From M30B53 sp964600785 (GTDB taxonomy: Bacteria; Planctomycetota; Planctomycetia; Pirellulales; UBA1268): DNA of 13,393 nt. The stretch lies in assembly GCA_964600785.1 (NCBI GenBank), contig CAZRKH010000017.1, forward strand, positions 1-13,393. The letters are read 5' to 3'. This document shows, in pieces, positions 7,373 to 13,393 of the stretch (positions within the stretch are counted from its first letter, which is position 1; each line of letters opens with the position of its first letter). The translations under genes and the position numbers were made by a program. A model generated the notes under the pieces. It had not been told where the DNA came from. It made no database searches and saw only the letters and a list, made by a program, of their open reading frames with translations.

Positions 7373-8151
7373 GGTGCGGCCCCCGGCGGGATCAATTCGA
7401 GAGCCTGCGAGGCGAAAGCCGCGACGCTCTCACCGATGTCGTTGCTCCAGCGTCCGGCCCCCAGCAGCATCGCCGCGGCGAGCACGGTCGCCGCCAGCGA
7501 GGGCAGCAGGCCGGCGACGGGCGTGAGCGGCAGGCTGCGACAGACCACCGCAGCGGTGACATGGAAGGCCAGCAGGGCCACCAACACCGGCAGGGCAAGG
7601 GCCACCGCGAGGGCGAAGGACCGGGCAAGTGTGGGAACCAGCAGGCCGGCGAGGTCGGCCACCGTCGAACTTCCCGGCGGCGTGGTGACCAGGGTGTCGA
7701 GCAGCCCCGCGACCACGATCCGGGCACCCCCGCAGGCGAGGAAGGCGGCCGCGGCAATCCACCAGGCGAGCCGTCCGATGCCGGCCTCGCCGGTGCCGCC
7801 GGGTGTGAACTCGTCGGCCCAGGAGAGCCCCGAAACACGGCCGACCAGGTTCCCCGCCCAGCCCGCCGCGGCGGTCAGGCAGGCCACCGCCAGCCCGGCC
7901 AGCCCGCCGAGCAGTCCCTCGGCAAGGGCCGCGAGGGCCAGCGGCTGCGCCGGCTCGCACGGCTGCGAGACTGCCAGGGGCACCGCCGCGGCGGCGAGGG
8001 CGAGGCCGAGCATGAGCCGGATGGTCACCGACATGCCAGGGGCCAGCGGCAGTGATCCGACCGCCACGAAGCCGGCCATCCGTGCCGCGGCCAGGCCGCC
8101 GGAGACCACCGCGGCAAGCGGAGGCAGCACGAGATCGAACTGGGGCGGCAT
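7369..8151 (-). CDS. fliR: FliR flagellar-type export gate subunit
   Basis: A 260-residue, very hydrophobic protein of normal FliR length, with about six membrane segments. FliR joins five FliP and four FliQ copies in the helical export pore. Features that match the family are the early AARMAGFVAVGSLPLAPGMS segment (residues 22-41; FliR has R..G......P..g..vp), the acidic/Ala-rich middle (AGWAGNLVGRVSGLSWADEFTP) and the LPVLVALLAFHVTAAVVCRSLP segment with late helix LPSLAATVLAAAMLLG. Identity rests on weak motifs plus position between fliQ and flhB, which is the standard order. The ATG at 8151 is 16 bases after the fliQ stop; a GAGG six bases upstream is a plausible ribosome-binding site. Confidence 0.88.
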   Translation of the reverse strand: MPPQFDLVLPPLAAVVSGGLAAARMAGFVAVGSLPLAPGMSVTIRLMLGLALAAAAVPLAVSQPCEPAQPLALAALAEGLLGGLAGLAVACLTAAAGWAGNLVGRVSGLSWADEFTPGGTGEAGIGRLAWWIAAAAFLACGGARIVVAGLLDTLVTTPPGSSTVADLAGLLVPTLARSFALAVALALPVLVALLAFHVTAAVVCRSLPLTPVAGLLPSLAATVLAAAMLLGAGRWSNDIGESVAAFASQALELIPPGAAP

Positions 8152-8167
8152 GCACGGCCTCGCCGGT

Positions 8168-8416
8168 TCAGGGCACCGCGGTCGACCGCAGCAGTTCCAC
8201 CAGCCGCTCGAGCATCCACGGCAATGAGAGCAGCAGCACGAAGCCCATCACCGCCAGCCGCGGCACCAGGCCGATCAGTGGATCCTGCAGGCCCATCGCC
8301 GTTTGCACCACGCCGATCACGATTCCCGCAACCAGCCCCGCGATCAGCACCGGAGCGAGCAGCACGGCGGCGACCAGCAGCGATTCCCGCAGCAGTTCGA
8401 AGAGGTTGGGTGTCAT
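8168..8416 (-). CDS. fliQ: FliQ flagellar-type export gate subunit
   Basis: An 82-residue protein, close to the usual length of about 89, with two membrane hairpin helices (about 12-38 and 52-75). The family pattern is clear: LLRESLLVAAVLLAPVLIAG, then LVAGIVIGVVQTAMGLQDP, then GLVPRLAVMG. These match FliQ's APLLLVALVVGLVVSIFQ..TQI.E.TLSFIPK. Normally four copies wrap around the FliP ring in the inner-membrane export gate. The start is 24 bases past the fliP stop; no strong ribosome-binding site is seen, so translation may be coupled. Small size and clear motif make the assignment secure. Confidence 0.93.
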   Translation of the reverse strand: MTPNLFELLRESLLVAAVLLAPVLIAGLVAGIVIGVVQTAMGLQDPLIGLVPRLAVMGFVLLLSLPWMLERLVELLRSTAVP

Positions 8417-8440
8417 GGAAGCCGGTGCCGAAAGCGGGTA

Positions 8441-9313
8441 TCAGGATCCGGCGGCCAGCCGCACGCCGTCGAGCAGTGATCCGACCACCAGCGACCAGCC
8501 GTCGGCCATCACGAAGACCACGAGCTTCAAGGGCAGCGAAACGACCGTTGGTGGCAGCATCACCAGCCCCGTCGAGACCACCAAGGTGGCGACGATCACA
8601 TCGAGCAGCAGGAAGGGCACCAGCAGCCGCACCCCGATCGCGAAGGCTGTCTCGAGTTCGCTCACCAAGAAGGCCGGCAGCAGGGTCTCCACCGGCACGT
8701 CGTCGTAGGAGGAGACCTCGGCAGCCGCCGAGGGATGCCGCTTGAGAAAAAGCAGCACCGTGTCGCGGTTGCCGGCCGCCTCGATCTGGCGTGCCATCCA
8801 GCGGCGGACGGGCAGCGAGCCGCGGTCGAAGGCCTCGGCGAGTTCCAGACGGCCCTCCTGGTAGGGCTCGACGCCCTCTTCCCAGGCCGCCGACCAGACC
8901 GGCCACATCACCATCGCCGTGAGAAACAGGGCCAGCGACGCCACGATCTGGTTGGACGGCAGGCCCTGGGTGCCCAGTCCCTGCCGTACCAGCGAGAGCA
9001 CCACGCTCATCCGCACGAAGGAGGTCGTCATCAGCAGCACAGCCGGCGCGAGGCTGGCGACACCCACGAGCATCGCCACTGAGAGCGAGGCCCCCAGCGA
9101 GCGGCCGCCCCAGCGTTCGACCAGCCCCGCAAGCACGCCGGCGGACGGTGTCGCGTCGGCCTCGGCCCTCTCCCCGGCCGCCTCGGCCACGGGCACGATC
9201 GGCTCGGCCTCCTCGGCAAGGGCCGGTGATGGCACGGCGGCCGGCAGGCTGCCGACGATCACCGCCAGCACCAGCACGACGCGGCGACCGCAGCTGCTCC
9301 CGCCGTCACTCAT
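8441..9313 (-). CDS. fliP: FliP flagellar-type export gate subunit
   Basis: A 290-residue protein with a signal peptide (cleavage after ALA, about residue 33), an acidic linker, then the full FliP domain. Landmarks are LLMTTSFVRMSVVLSLVRQG (93-112), LGTQGLPSNQIVASLALFLT (113-132), PAFLVSELETAFAIG (213-227) and VVSLPLKLVVFVMADGWSLV (257-276). These match FliP very well. Two deviations stand out: the usual Lys/Gln between AF and IG is Ala224, and the methionine-rich loop (usually MGMMM before the PP pair) reads STGLVMLPP (247-255) with one Met. FliP forms the pentameric core of the export pore. The ATG at 9313 overlaps the preceding stop as ATGA and has GGAG eight bases upstream; the longer upstream frame is antisense-free but lies within the FliF-FliO gene and is not used. 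Confidence 0.95.
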   Translation of the reverse strand: MSDGGSSCGRRVVLVLAVIVGSLPAAVPSPALAEEAEPIVPVAEAAGERAEADATPSAGVLAGLVERWGGRSLGASLSVAMLVGVASLAPAVLLMTTSFVRMSVVLSLVRQGLGTQGLPSNQIVASLALFLTAMVMWPVWSAAWEEGVEPYQEGRLELAEAFDRGSLPVRRWMARQIEAAGNRDTVLLFLKRHPSAAAEVSSYDDVPVETLLPAFLVSELETAFAIGVRLLVPFLLLDVIVATLVVSTGLVMLPPTVVSLPLKLVVFVMADGWSLVVGSLLDGVRLAAGS

Positions 9314-11199
9314 GATGCCCTCTCCAACGGCTGCGGGGTCGGCGGGGCGGGTGGCGTGGTCGCAATGACCACCGCGGCGTTCCGCGGGGCACATGCTCGG
9401 GCGATCGCCTCGGTGGCCTTGGGGTCGGCGATCTCCGACAGGGTCGTGCAGCCTCCCGAGCCGACGGCGACGAGGAGTGTTTTGGGCCCGAACCGCAGAA
9501 CCCGCACCCGCTGCCCGCCGGCAACCGATTCGCCGAGCAGTTCGAAGACGTCGGCCGGCAGCGTGGGCCGCCGTCGCCGGCCGGCCACCGCGAGCACGCC
9601 GAGGCCGACCGCCGCGGTCACCAGCACCGCCATCGCGATCGGGTCGAGTCCCCGCGTCCAGGCCGTGGTCGGCGGCTCGTCGGCGTCCTGCCCGCTGTTC
9701 GATTCGGCCGGCACCTGCAGCGGCGTGGCCGGCACGGCCGAGGCAGGCGGGGCCGGTTCGGCCGGCTCGCCGCGGGCCGCCCCGCAGGCGGCACACGAGA
9801 GCATCACGAGGATCCAGGCCGCGGCCCGGCCCGGCCGGTCGCTGCTGCCGGCAAGTCCCGCCCAGTCGATCGGTTCGGCGACCACCACCGGCGGGGGCGT
9901 GCGTCCGCCGAACCACCAGAGCACTGCGGCGAGCAGGCCCACGGTGCCGCTGGCGGCGGCCAGCCAGATCTCCCGCGGCAGCTCGGCAAGCTGGTCGAAC
10001 GGCTCGGGCAGGCGGGGCCCTGGCTGGGCCTCCTGTGTCGGGAGTGTCGTTGGCGGCTCGGAGACCTTGGCTTCGGCAACGGCCAGCAGCGGGAACGCGG
10101 TCACCGTCACCTGGCGACCGGCGGGATCGGTCACGTGCGGGAGCAGTTCCAGAGCATGGCGGCGGATCGAGGCCTGCATCGCCTCCGCCTCGGCCTTGTC
10201 CACGCCCCGCGGCTGCGGCACCGCGATCGCCGCGTGCACCTCCGCGATGCGAAGCCCTTCGCCGCGCGGCTCGTCGGCGGGCTTGTCGGCGCGGGCGGCC
10301 GCCGGCGACGCGGGCCGTGCGGCAAGGCTGGCGGGCATGTTGGCCGCCGCTCGCGGCTGAGCCCGCGGCCGGTCCGCGGGCGGATTGGCGGTGGACTCAG
10401 CCGGAGCCAGTTCGATGCGGACATCAACCACCGCGCCCGGCACGTGGGCAAGCGCCTCCCGCAGCCGCCGGGCAAGCAACCGCTCCGCGGCGAGGCGTGG
10501 TGCGTCAGCCGGGTTTTCCGCAGGGGATGACTCGTCGAGCGGGCCGGCATGGACCAGCCCGGTGCGGAGATCGGTGACGGTCACTTCTTCCGCATCGAGG
10601 CCCGCGATCGCCGCGGCCACCAGCAGGCGGATGCCGCGGGCCCGCAACGGATCGAGGACATGCTCATCGTCGGTCTCGACGTTGACGCTCGCGGTCCGTC
10701 GCGTGCGGCCGGAGAGCCCCGCCTGCTCCTCGGCGTCGTAGAGCACCGCCGCCCGGCGAATGCCCGGCATCGAGCGGAGCACGAGGGCCAGCTCCTCCTG
10801 GATCGCTACCCGCAGCCGTTCGTCCCGGGCGGTGCGGCTTGACCAGGGGCTCTCCTCCTCGAGCACCCGCCGCAGCGATCCGCCAAACTCCCGCGGCAAC
10901 GCCTCGGCATCGACCAGAGCCCGCATGTAGCCGCTCTGCTTGCCGCGGGGCACGAGAATCCGGCCTGACTCCACGGCGTAATCGGTGAGCTTGGCCCGGT
11001 CAAAGGCGGCCTCCATCAGCACCAGTTCGCTGGTGGGAAGCACGCTGCCACCCATCAGCGGCACGCGGCCCTGGTGGGTTTCATCGCGGAGCACCCAGGC
11101 GGCAAAGACCGCGGCAACAGCGACGAGACCCACCGCAACCACGCGGGCCGGTGAGAGCAGCCGTGGAGCGGCAGCGTGGTGTTGGGGGCGTGCCTCCAT
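9310..11199 (-). CDS. fliF: FliF-FliO fusion (MS-ring protein joined to export gate assembly factor)
   Basis: A 629-residue protein. Residues 20-37 form the first FliF membrane helix. Residues about 46-110 match ring motif 1 (ILVPRGKQSGYMRALVDAEALP) and about 125-220 ring motif 2 (SVNVETDDEH, AAIAGLDAEEVTVTDLRTG). Residues 233-372 resemble ring motif 3, interrupted by a Pro/Ala-rich insert (266-314). The second FliF helix is 411-430. Instead of the FliG-binding tail, the frame runs into a second signal-like hydrophobic stretch (459-476), a Pro-rich linker, a membrane helix (519-540) and a FliO domain (545-592: ELLGESVAGGQRVRVLRFGP, TLLVAVGSGGCTTLSEI). FliF builds the membrane ring around the gate; FliO helps assemble the FliP pentamer. 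An ATG at residue 466 could in principle start a separate FliO, but it lacks the upstream half of the hydrophobic segment. The ribosome-binding site at 11199 is weak. The gene lies 47 bases after the kinase-like gene. Confidence 0.87.
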   Translation of the reverse strand: MEARPQHHAAAPRLLSPARVVAVGLVAVAAVFAAWVLRDETHQGRVPLMGGSVLPTSELVLMEAAFDRAKLTDYAVESGRILVPRGKQSGYMRALVDAEALPREFGGSLRRVLEEESPWSSRTARDERLRVAIQEELALVLRSMPGIRRAAVLYDAEEQAGLSGRTRRTASVNVETDDEHVLDPLRARGIRLLVAAAIAGLDAEEVTVTDLRTGLVHAGPLDESSPAENPADAPRLAAERLLARRLREALAHVPGAVVDVRIELAPAESTANPPADRPRAQPRAAANMPASLAARPASPAAARADKPADEPRGEGLRIAEVHAAIAVPQPRGVDKAEAEAMQASIRRHALELLPHVTDPAGRQVTVTAFPLLAVAEAKVSEPPTTLPTQEAQPGPRLPEPFDQLAELPREIWLAAASGTVGLLAAVLWWFGGRTPPPVVVAEPIDWAGLAGSSDRPGRAAAWILVMLSCAACGAARGEPAEPAPPASAVPATPLQVPAESNSGQDADEPPTTAWTRGLDPIAMAVLVTAAVGLGVLAVAGRRRRPTLPADVFELLGESVAGGQRVRVLRFGPKTLLVAVGSGGCTTLSEIADPKATEAIARACAPRNAAVVIATTPPAPPTPQPLERAS

Positions 11200-11246
11200 G
11201 CACGAACTCGTCTGGCATGGGCGGACGGAGCCGCCGGGTTGCTTGA

Positions 11247-12020
11247 TCAGGCCGCCATCCGTTGCGGCATTCTTCGCGGCAGGCGGAGCGTGAAGGCGGT
11301 GCCGCCCTCGGGACAGTTGATCGCGTCGATGCTCCCGCCGAGCTGGCCGGTCAGCTGCCGGGCCGCGGCGAGGGCCACGCCGCTGCCATCGGGCTTGGTC
11401 GTGAATCCCGGCTCGAAGAGCCAGGCCCGGGCGTGGCTGGAGAGCCCGGGTCCGGAGTCGGCGACCTCGATCTCGATCGCATCGGCATACTGCACGCTGG
11501 TGATCACCACCTCGCCGGTCTCGCCGGCCGCCTCGATCGCGTTGTCGAGCAGCGTGGCAAGCACGCGGCGGACCAGCGGAGGATCGGCCTGCACGAGGTG
11601 CTCGGCATCGACGTCGAGGGTGAGCAGCGGCAGCGGCATGTGGCGGTCGCGGGCTGCGCGGGCCGCCTCGGCCACGAGCCCCTCGAGCATGCCCCGCGGG
11701 GCGACCCAGCCGATATCTGCCGGGGCCGGGGCGACGAGGTCGCCGAGCTGCCGCAGGGTTTTCGCCGCCGTCTCCGCCTCGTCGGCAAGCCGGTGCAGTC
11801 GGGTTCCGTCGGGCTCCGCCTCAACGCCCGGGCTGGGCAGGTCGGCAAGCAGCCTTCCCAGCCGCTCCCGCAGTCGCTCGGCCGCGGTGAGCACCACGTC
11901 GGCAAGCCGGGTGGGTGTCGCATGCCGTCGCTCGCGGCGTGCCGGCCGGGTCTCGGAGACCATCGGCAGGATGCAGGGCGTCCGTTCGTCGTGGCTCTCT
12001 CGGTCTGCGGGCTGTGGCAT
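11247..12020 (-). CDS. Histidine-kinase-like ATPase without a recognisable phospho-acceptor box
   Basis: A 257-residue soluble protein. The C-terminal half is an HATPase_c domain: N box LLDNAIEAA (157-165, Asn160), G1 DSGPGL (188-193), F-box LFEPGFTTK (201-209), G2 GSGVALAAARQL (212-223) and the closing EGGTAFTLRLP. The layout is that of NtrB/FlrB-type kinases. The N-terminal half has helices where the dimerisation domain belongs, TRLADVVLTAAERLRERLGR (37-56), but the H-E-N/R-P box is missing: Thr/Ala occupy the expected His position. There is no sensor or membrane segment. It may be a phosphatase, a non-catalytic partner, or receive phosphate differently. FlrB/FleS kinases regulate flagellar genes, so its place 47 bases before fliF suggests regulation of this cluster (inference). 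Start by GGAG eight bases before the ATG; a GTG at 12029 is in frame. Confidence 0.82.
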   Translation of the reverse strand: MPQPADRESHDERTPCILPMVSETRPARRERRHATPTRLADVVLTAAERLRERLGRLLADLPSPGVEAEPDGTRLHRLADEAETAAKTLRQLGDLVAPAPADIGWVAPRGMLEGLVAEAARAARDRHMPLPLLTLDVDAEHLVQADPPLVRRVLATLLDNAIEAAGETGEVVITSVQYADAIEIEVADSGPGLSSHARAWLFEPGFTTKPDGSGVALAAARQLTGQLGGSIDAINCPEGGTAFTLRLPRRMPQRMAA

Positions 12021-12028
12021 GATGGGCA

Positions 12029-12032
12029 CTCC
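12029..12032 (-). promoter_or_regulatory. Ribosome-binding site deciding the kinase-like gene start
   Basis: GGAG on the minus strand, eight bases before the ATG at 12020. It overlaps the alternative GTG start at 12029, which is therefore unlikely to be used. Confidence 0.55.
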
Positions 12033-12071
12033 GAAAGGCCATTGATGTAAGAGACTGTGAATCGCCGCGTG

Positions 12072-12845
12072 TCAGCGGACGAGCGTGGGGGCGGCGACGC
12101 TTGGGGAGCCGAAGGCGGTCTCCATCACCCAGCGGTTGAGGTCGTCGAGCACCGTCCGCGAGAGCGGGCGGCGGCCGGGATAGATTCGCATGCCAAGCAT
12201 GCCGCCGGCCGCGTGGAAGACCCGCAGCGTTCGCTCGACCGCCGCCGGGTCGGCATCGCACTCGTCGCGGCTCGTCGTGAGCAGCATCGGCAACCGCCGG
12301 ACATCGGCCAGGCGGGCGAAGAGACCCTCGTCGAGCGGGAAGCGGCCGCCGAGCGAGGCGGCACCGGCGAAGGCATCGGCGTGGCGGCAGGCGACCCGCA
12401 AGGCCGCGGTGCCCCCCTGCCCCGCCCCGACCAGGAAGACCCGTTGCGGGTGGATGCTCGCCATCGACTCGGCCCGTTCGATCGCCCGCCAGGCGGCGGC
12501 ATGCGGATCGGCATCGCCCAGCGCGGCCTCCACAGCCACGAAGTTGCGGAGACTCACGCGGGCCATGACCCGCCCGAGATCGAAGTGCGGTGCGTCGTCG
12601 GCCAGGTCGGGAAACCAGACCAGCAGCGGATAGTCGTAGCCCGGCTCGTGGCCGAGGGGCAGGAAGACCCGCGGGCCGAGCGAGCCGGCGGCAGCCGCCG
12701 CGACCGCCGGCGAAGTGGGGGTGCATGACGGGCGACGCGGAGGCTCGGCCGGCCGGGGCGTGTGCACCAACCGCAGGCTGGCGGCGGGGGATTCCGCCGC
12801 GGGGAAGCAACGCAAAACATGCTGCGAGAGTCGGCCGTCTTTCAT
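12072..12845 (-). CDS. Catalytically degenerate alpha/beta-hydrolase (esterase/phospholipase-like fold)
   Basis: A 257-residue protein resembling small phospholipase/carboxylesterase or PHB-depolymerase-type hydrolases. Visible fold landmarks are strand and oxyanion region YPLLVWFPDLADD (72-84), the VSLRNFVAVEAALG segment (97-110), the elbow strand QRVFLVGAGQGGTAALRVAC (134-153), SLGGRFP (164-170), LPMLLTTSRDECDADP (185-200) and the end YPGRRPLSRTVLDDLNRWVM (222-241). The nucleophile elbow G-x-S-x-G reads G140-A-G-Q-G144, so the Ser position is Gly. The expected catalytic His in the YPGH-like segment is Arg225/Arg226. It is therefore probably not an esterase and may bind a ligand or partner. 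Residues 1-58 are a disordered, Pro/Ala-rich leader with no signal peptide. It sits 51 bases before the kinase-like gene and may belong to the same operon. The start is chosen by its ribosome-binding site. Confidence 0.8.
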   Translation of the reverse strand: MKDGRLSQHVLRCFPAAESPAASLRLVHTPRPAEPPRRPSCTPTSPAVAAAAAGSLGPRVFLPLGHEPGYDYPLLVWFPDLADDAPHFDLGRVMARVSLRNFVAVEAALGDADPHAAAWRAIERAESMASIHPQRVFLVGAGQGGTAALRVACRHADAFAGAASLGGRFPLDEGLFARLADVRRLPMLLTTSRDECDADPAAVERTLRVFHAAGGMLGMRIYPGRRPLSRTVLDDLNRWVMETAFGSPSVAAPTLVR

Positions 12846-12854
12846 CAACTCGTT

Positions 12855-12860
12855 CTCCTC
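12855..12860 (-). promoter_or_regulatory. Ribosome-binding site deciding the hydrolase-like gene start
   Basis: GAGGAG on the minus strand, nine bases before the ATG at 12845. This strong site favours a 257-residue product over a 307-residue product beginning at 12995. Confidence 0.7.
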
Positions 12861-13029
12861 GGGATTCCGCGCGGCACTCGTCGGCGGCGACGAACCTGCC
12901 GCCCGGTGCAGGAGCGAGGGTTGTAGCCAAAGCCCCGAGTCGGCCACAACGTCAGCCGCCGGAGAGATGCCCCCGCGGCAGGCCACCACGGGCACAACCG
13001 GCGGAGGCCAGGCGAATGAGGCAACTTCC

Positions 13030-13045
13030 GCCTGGCAAGCCAGGC
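13030..13045 (-). terminator. Possible transcription terminator after malate dehydrogenase
   Basis: GCCTGGC-AA-GCCAGGC is a perfect 7-bp inverted repeat with a two-base loop, about 52 bases beyond the mdh stop. There is no T-run, so it is at most a weak or factor-assisted terminator. Confidence 0.3.
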
Positions 13046-13096
13046 AAGCAGACGAAGCCTGCGAAGCCTCGACGGAGCCAATTCGGGAAGGCGGCG

Positions 13097-13393
13097 TCAG
13101 GCTTTCCAGCCGGTCAGCGAGTTCATCGCGGCGACGAGCTCCTTGACCGCGGCGATGCTCTTGTCGAGGCCAGCCCGCTCCTCCGGCAGCAGATCCAGCT
13201 CGATCACCCGCTCCACTCCGCCGGAGCCGAGGATCGCCGGCACGCCGACGAAGTAGCCGCCCACGCCGTATTCGTCGCCGCAGTAGGCCGCGCAGGGCAC
13301 GAGCCGCTTCTTGTCGCGGACCACCGCTTCGACCATCTGGGCCGAGGCGGCCCCCCGGGGGGCGGAGGGGCGGCCCGGCCTGTGCAGGGGCCC
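13097..13393 (-). CDS. mdh: Malate dehydrogenase, C-terminal part (cut by the window edge)
   Basis: The last 79 residues from MVEAVVRDKKRLVPCAAY are a clear malate dehydrogenase C-terminus of the lactate-dehydrogenase-like type. Typical pieces are DEYGVGGYFVGVPAILGSGG, VERVIELDLLPEERAGLDKS and the final helix IAAVKELVAAMNSL. The enzyme interconverts malate and oxaloacetate with NAD in the TCA cycle. The gene runs off the right edge, so the Rossmann domain and catalytic Asp/His are not visible. Upstream, the frame GAASAQ (about 13337-13354) still fits the family's Y-A-P-A-A-S-A-Q, but the last 35-40 bases translate to an unlikely Pro/Arg-rich sequence, which suggests poor sequence at a contig end. 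Confidence 0.88.
   Translation of the reverse strand, partial: GPLHRPGRPSAPRGAASAQMVEAVVRDKKRLVPCAAYCGDEYGVGGYFVGVPAILGSGGVERVIELDLLPEERAGLDKSIAAVKELVAAMNSLTGWKA

Larger units (their letters stand above)
12846..13096. other. Intergenic region downstream of malate dehydrogenase
   Basis: A 251-base stretch between the mdh stop and the hydrolase-like gene start. It holds a hairpin near 13030-13045 and the ribosome-binding site above. It is the most likely site of a promoter for the hydrolase, kinase-like and export-gate genes. I see no convincing -35/-10 or sigma-54 boxes. Confidence 0.4.

Noticed and set aside
9314..9916. Longer FliP starting inside the FliF-FliO gene
   Set aside because: The added residues are low-complexity and out of frame with a well-supported gene. 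The ATG at 9313 has GGAG upstream and leads into a signal peptide.
6569..11199. Non-flagellar (injectisome) type III secretion system
   Set aside because: The ring protein has two membrane helices, a ring motif 3 region and no N-terminal lipobox, so it is FliF rather than SctJ. The FliO domain is also flagellar. No secretin, needle or translocon gene is present.
12846..12995. Longer form of the hydrolase-like protein starting at 12995
   Set aside because: The internal ATG at 12845 has a strong GAGGAG site, and the extra 50 residues show no conserved feature.

Overview
The window is very G+C-rich, densely coded DNA, most probably from a planctomycete (Planctomycetota, perhaps a Pirellulales-like lineage). 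That placement is an inference. It rests on lipoprotein and TPR genes, a two-domain ABC-2 permease, a family of G+C-rich hairpin repeats at gene ends, and a divergent flagellar-type gene set. No rRNA or tRNA gene is present to fix it.

Layout. Left end (1-190): a tandem array of short palindromic repeats just beyond the 3' end of an exported TPR protein (212-1579, minus). A fused, two-domain ABC-2 permease (1749-3422, plus) is divergent from it. A second hairpin-rich array with an 84-bp period (3429-3732) lies between the 3' ends of the permease and a TPR lipoprotein (3740-4564, minus). Divergent from the lipoprotein are a thioredoxin-fold lipoprotein (4772-5365, plus) and a PAPS-dependent sulfotransferase (5409-6608, plus).

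The right half, all on the minus strand, is the notable part. Reading leftwards it runs: the end of malate dehydrogenase (13097-13393), a catalytically degenerate alpha/beta-hydrolase (12072-12845), a histidine-kinase-like ATPase without a phospho-acceptor box (11247-12020), then a tight run encoding a FliF-FliO fusion, FliP, FliQ, FliR and a shortened FlhB (11199 down to 6569). Two of the four junctions in this run are ATGA overlaps and the other two have gaps of 16 and 24 bases.

The export-gate cluster is the candidate for an undescribed or reduced system. It has an MS-ring protein and all membrane-gate subunits (P, Q, R and the membrane part of FlhB). It lacks FlhA, the ATPase complex, the C-ring, rod, hook and filament genes. 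The FliG-binding tail of FliF is replaced by FliO, the FlhB autocleavage domain is absent, and the methionine plug of FliP is reduced. All frames are intact, so this looks like a maintained, simplified membrane complex rather than decaying pseudogenes. The missing parts could still be encoded elsewhere in the genome.
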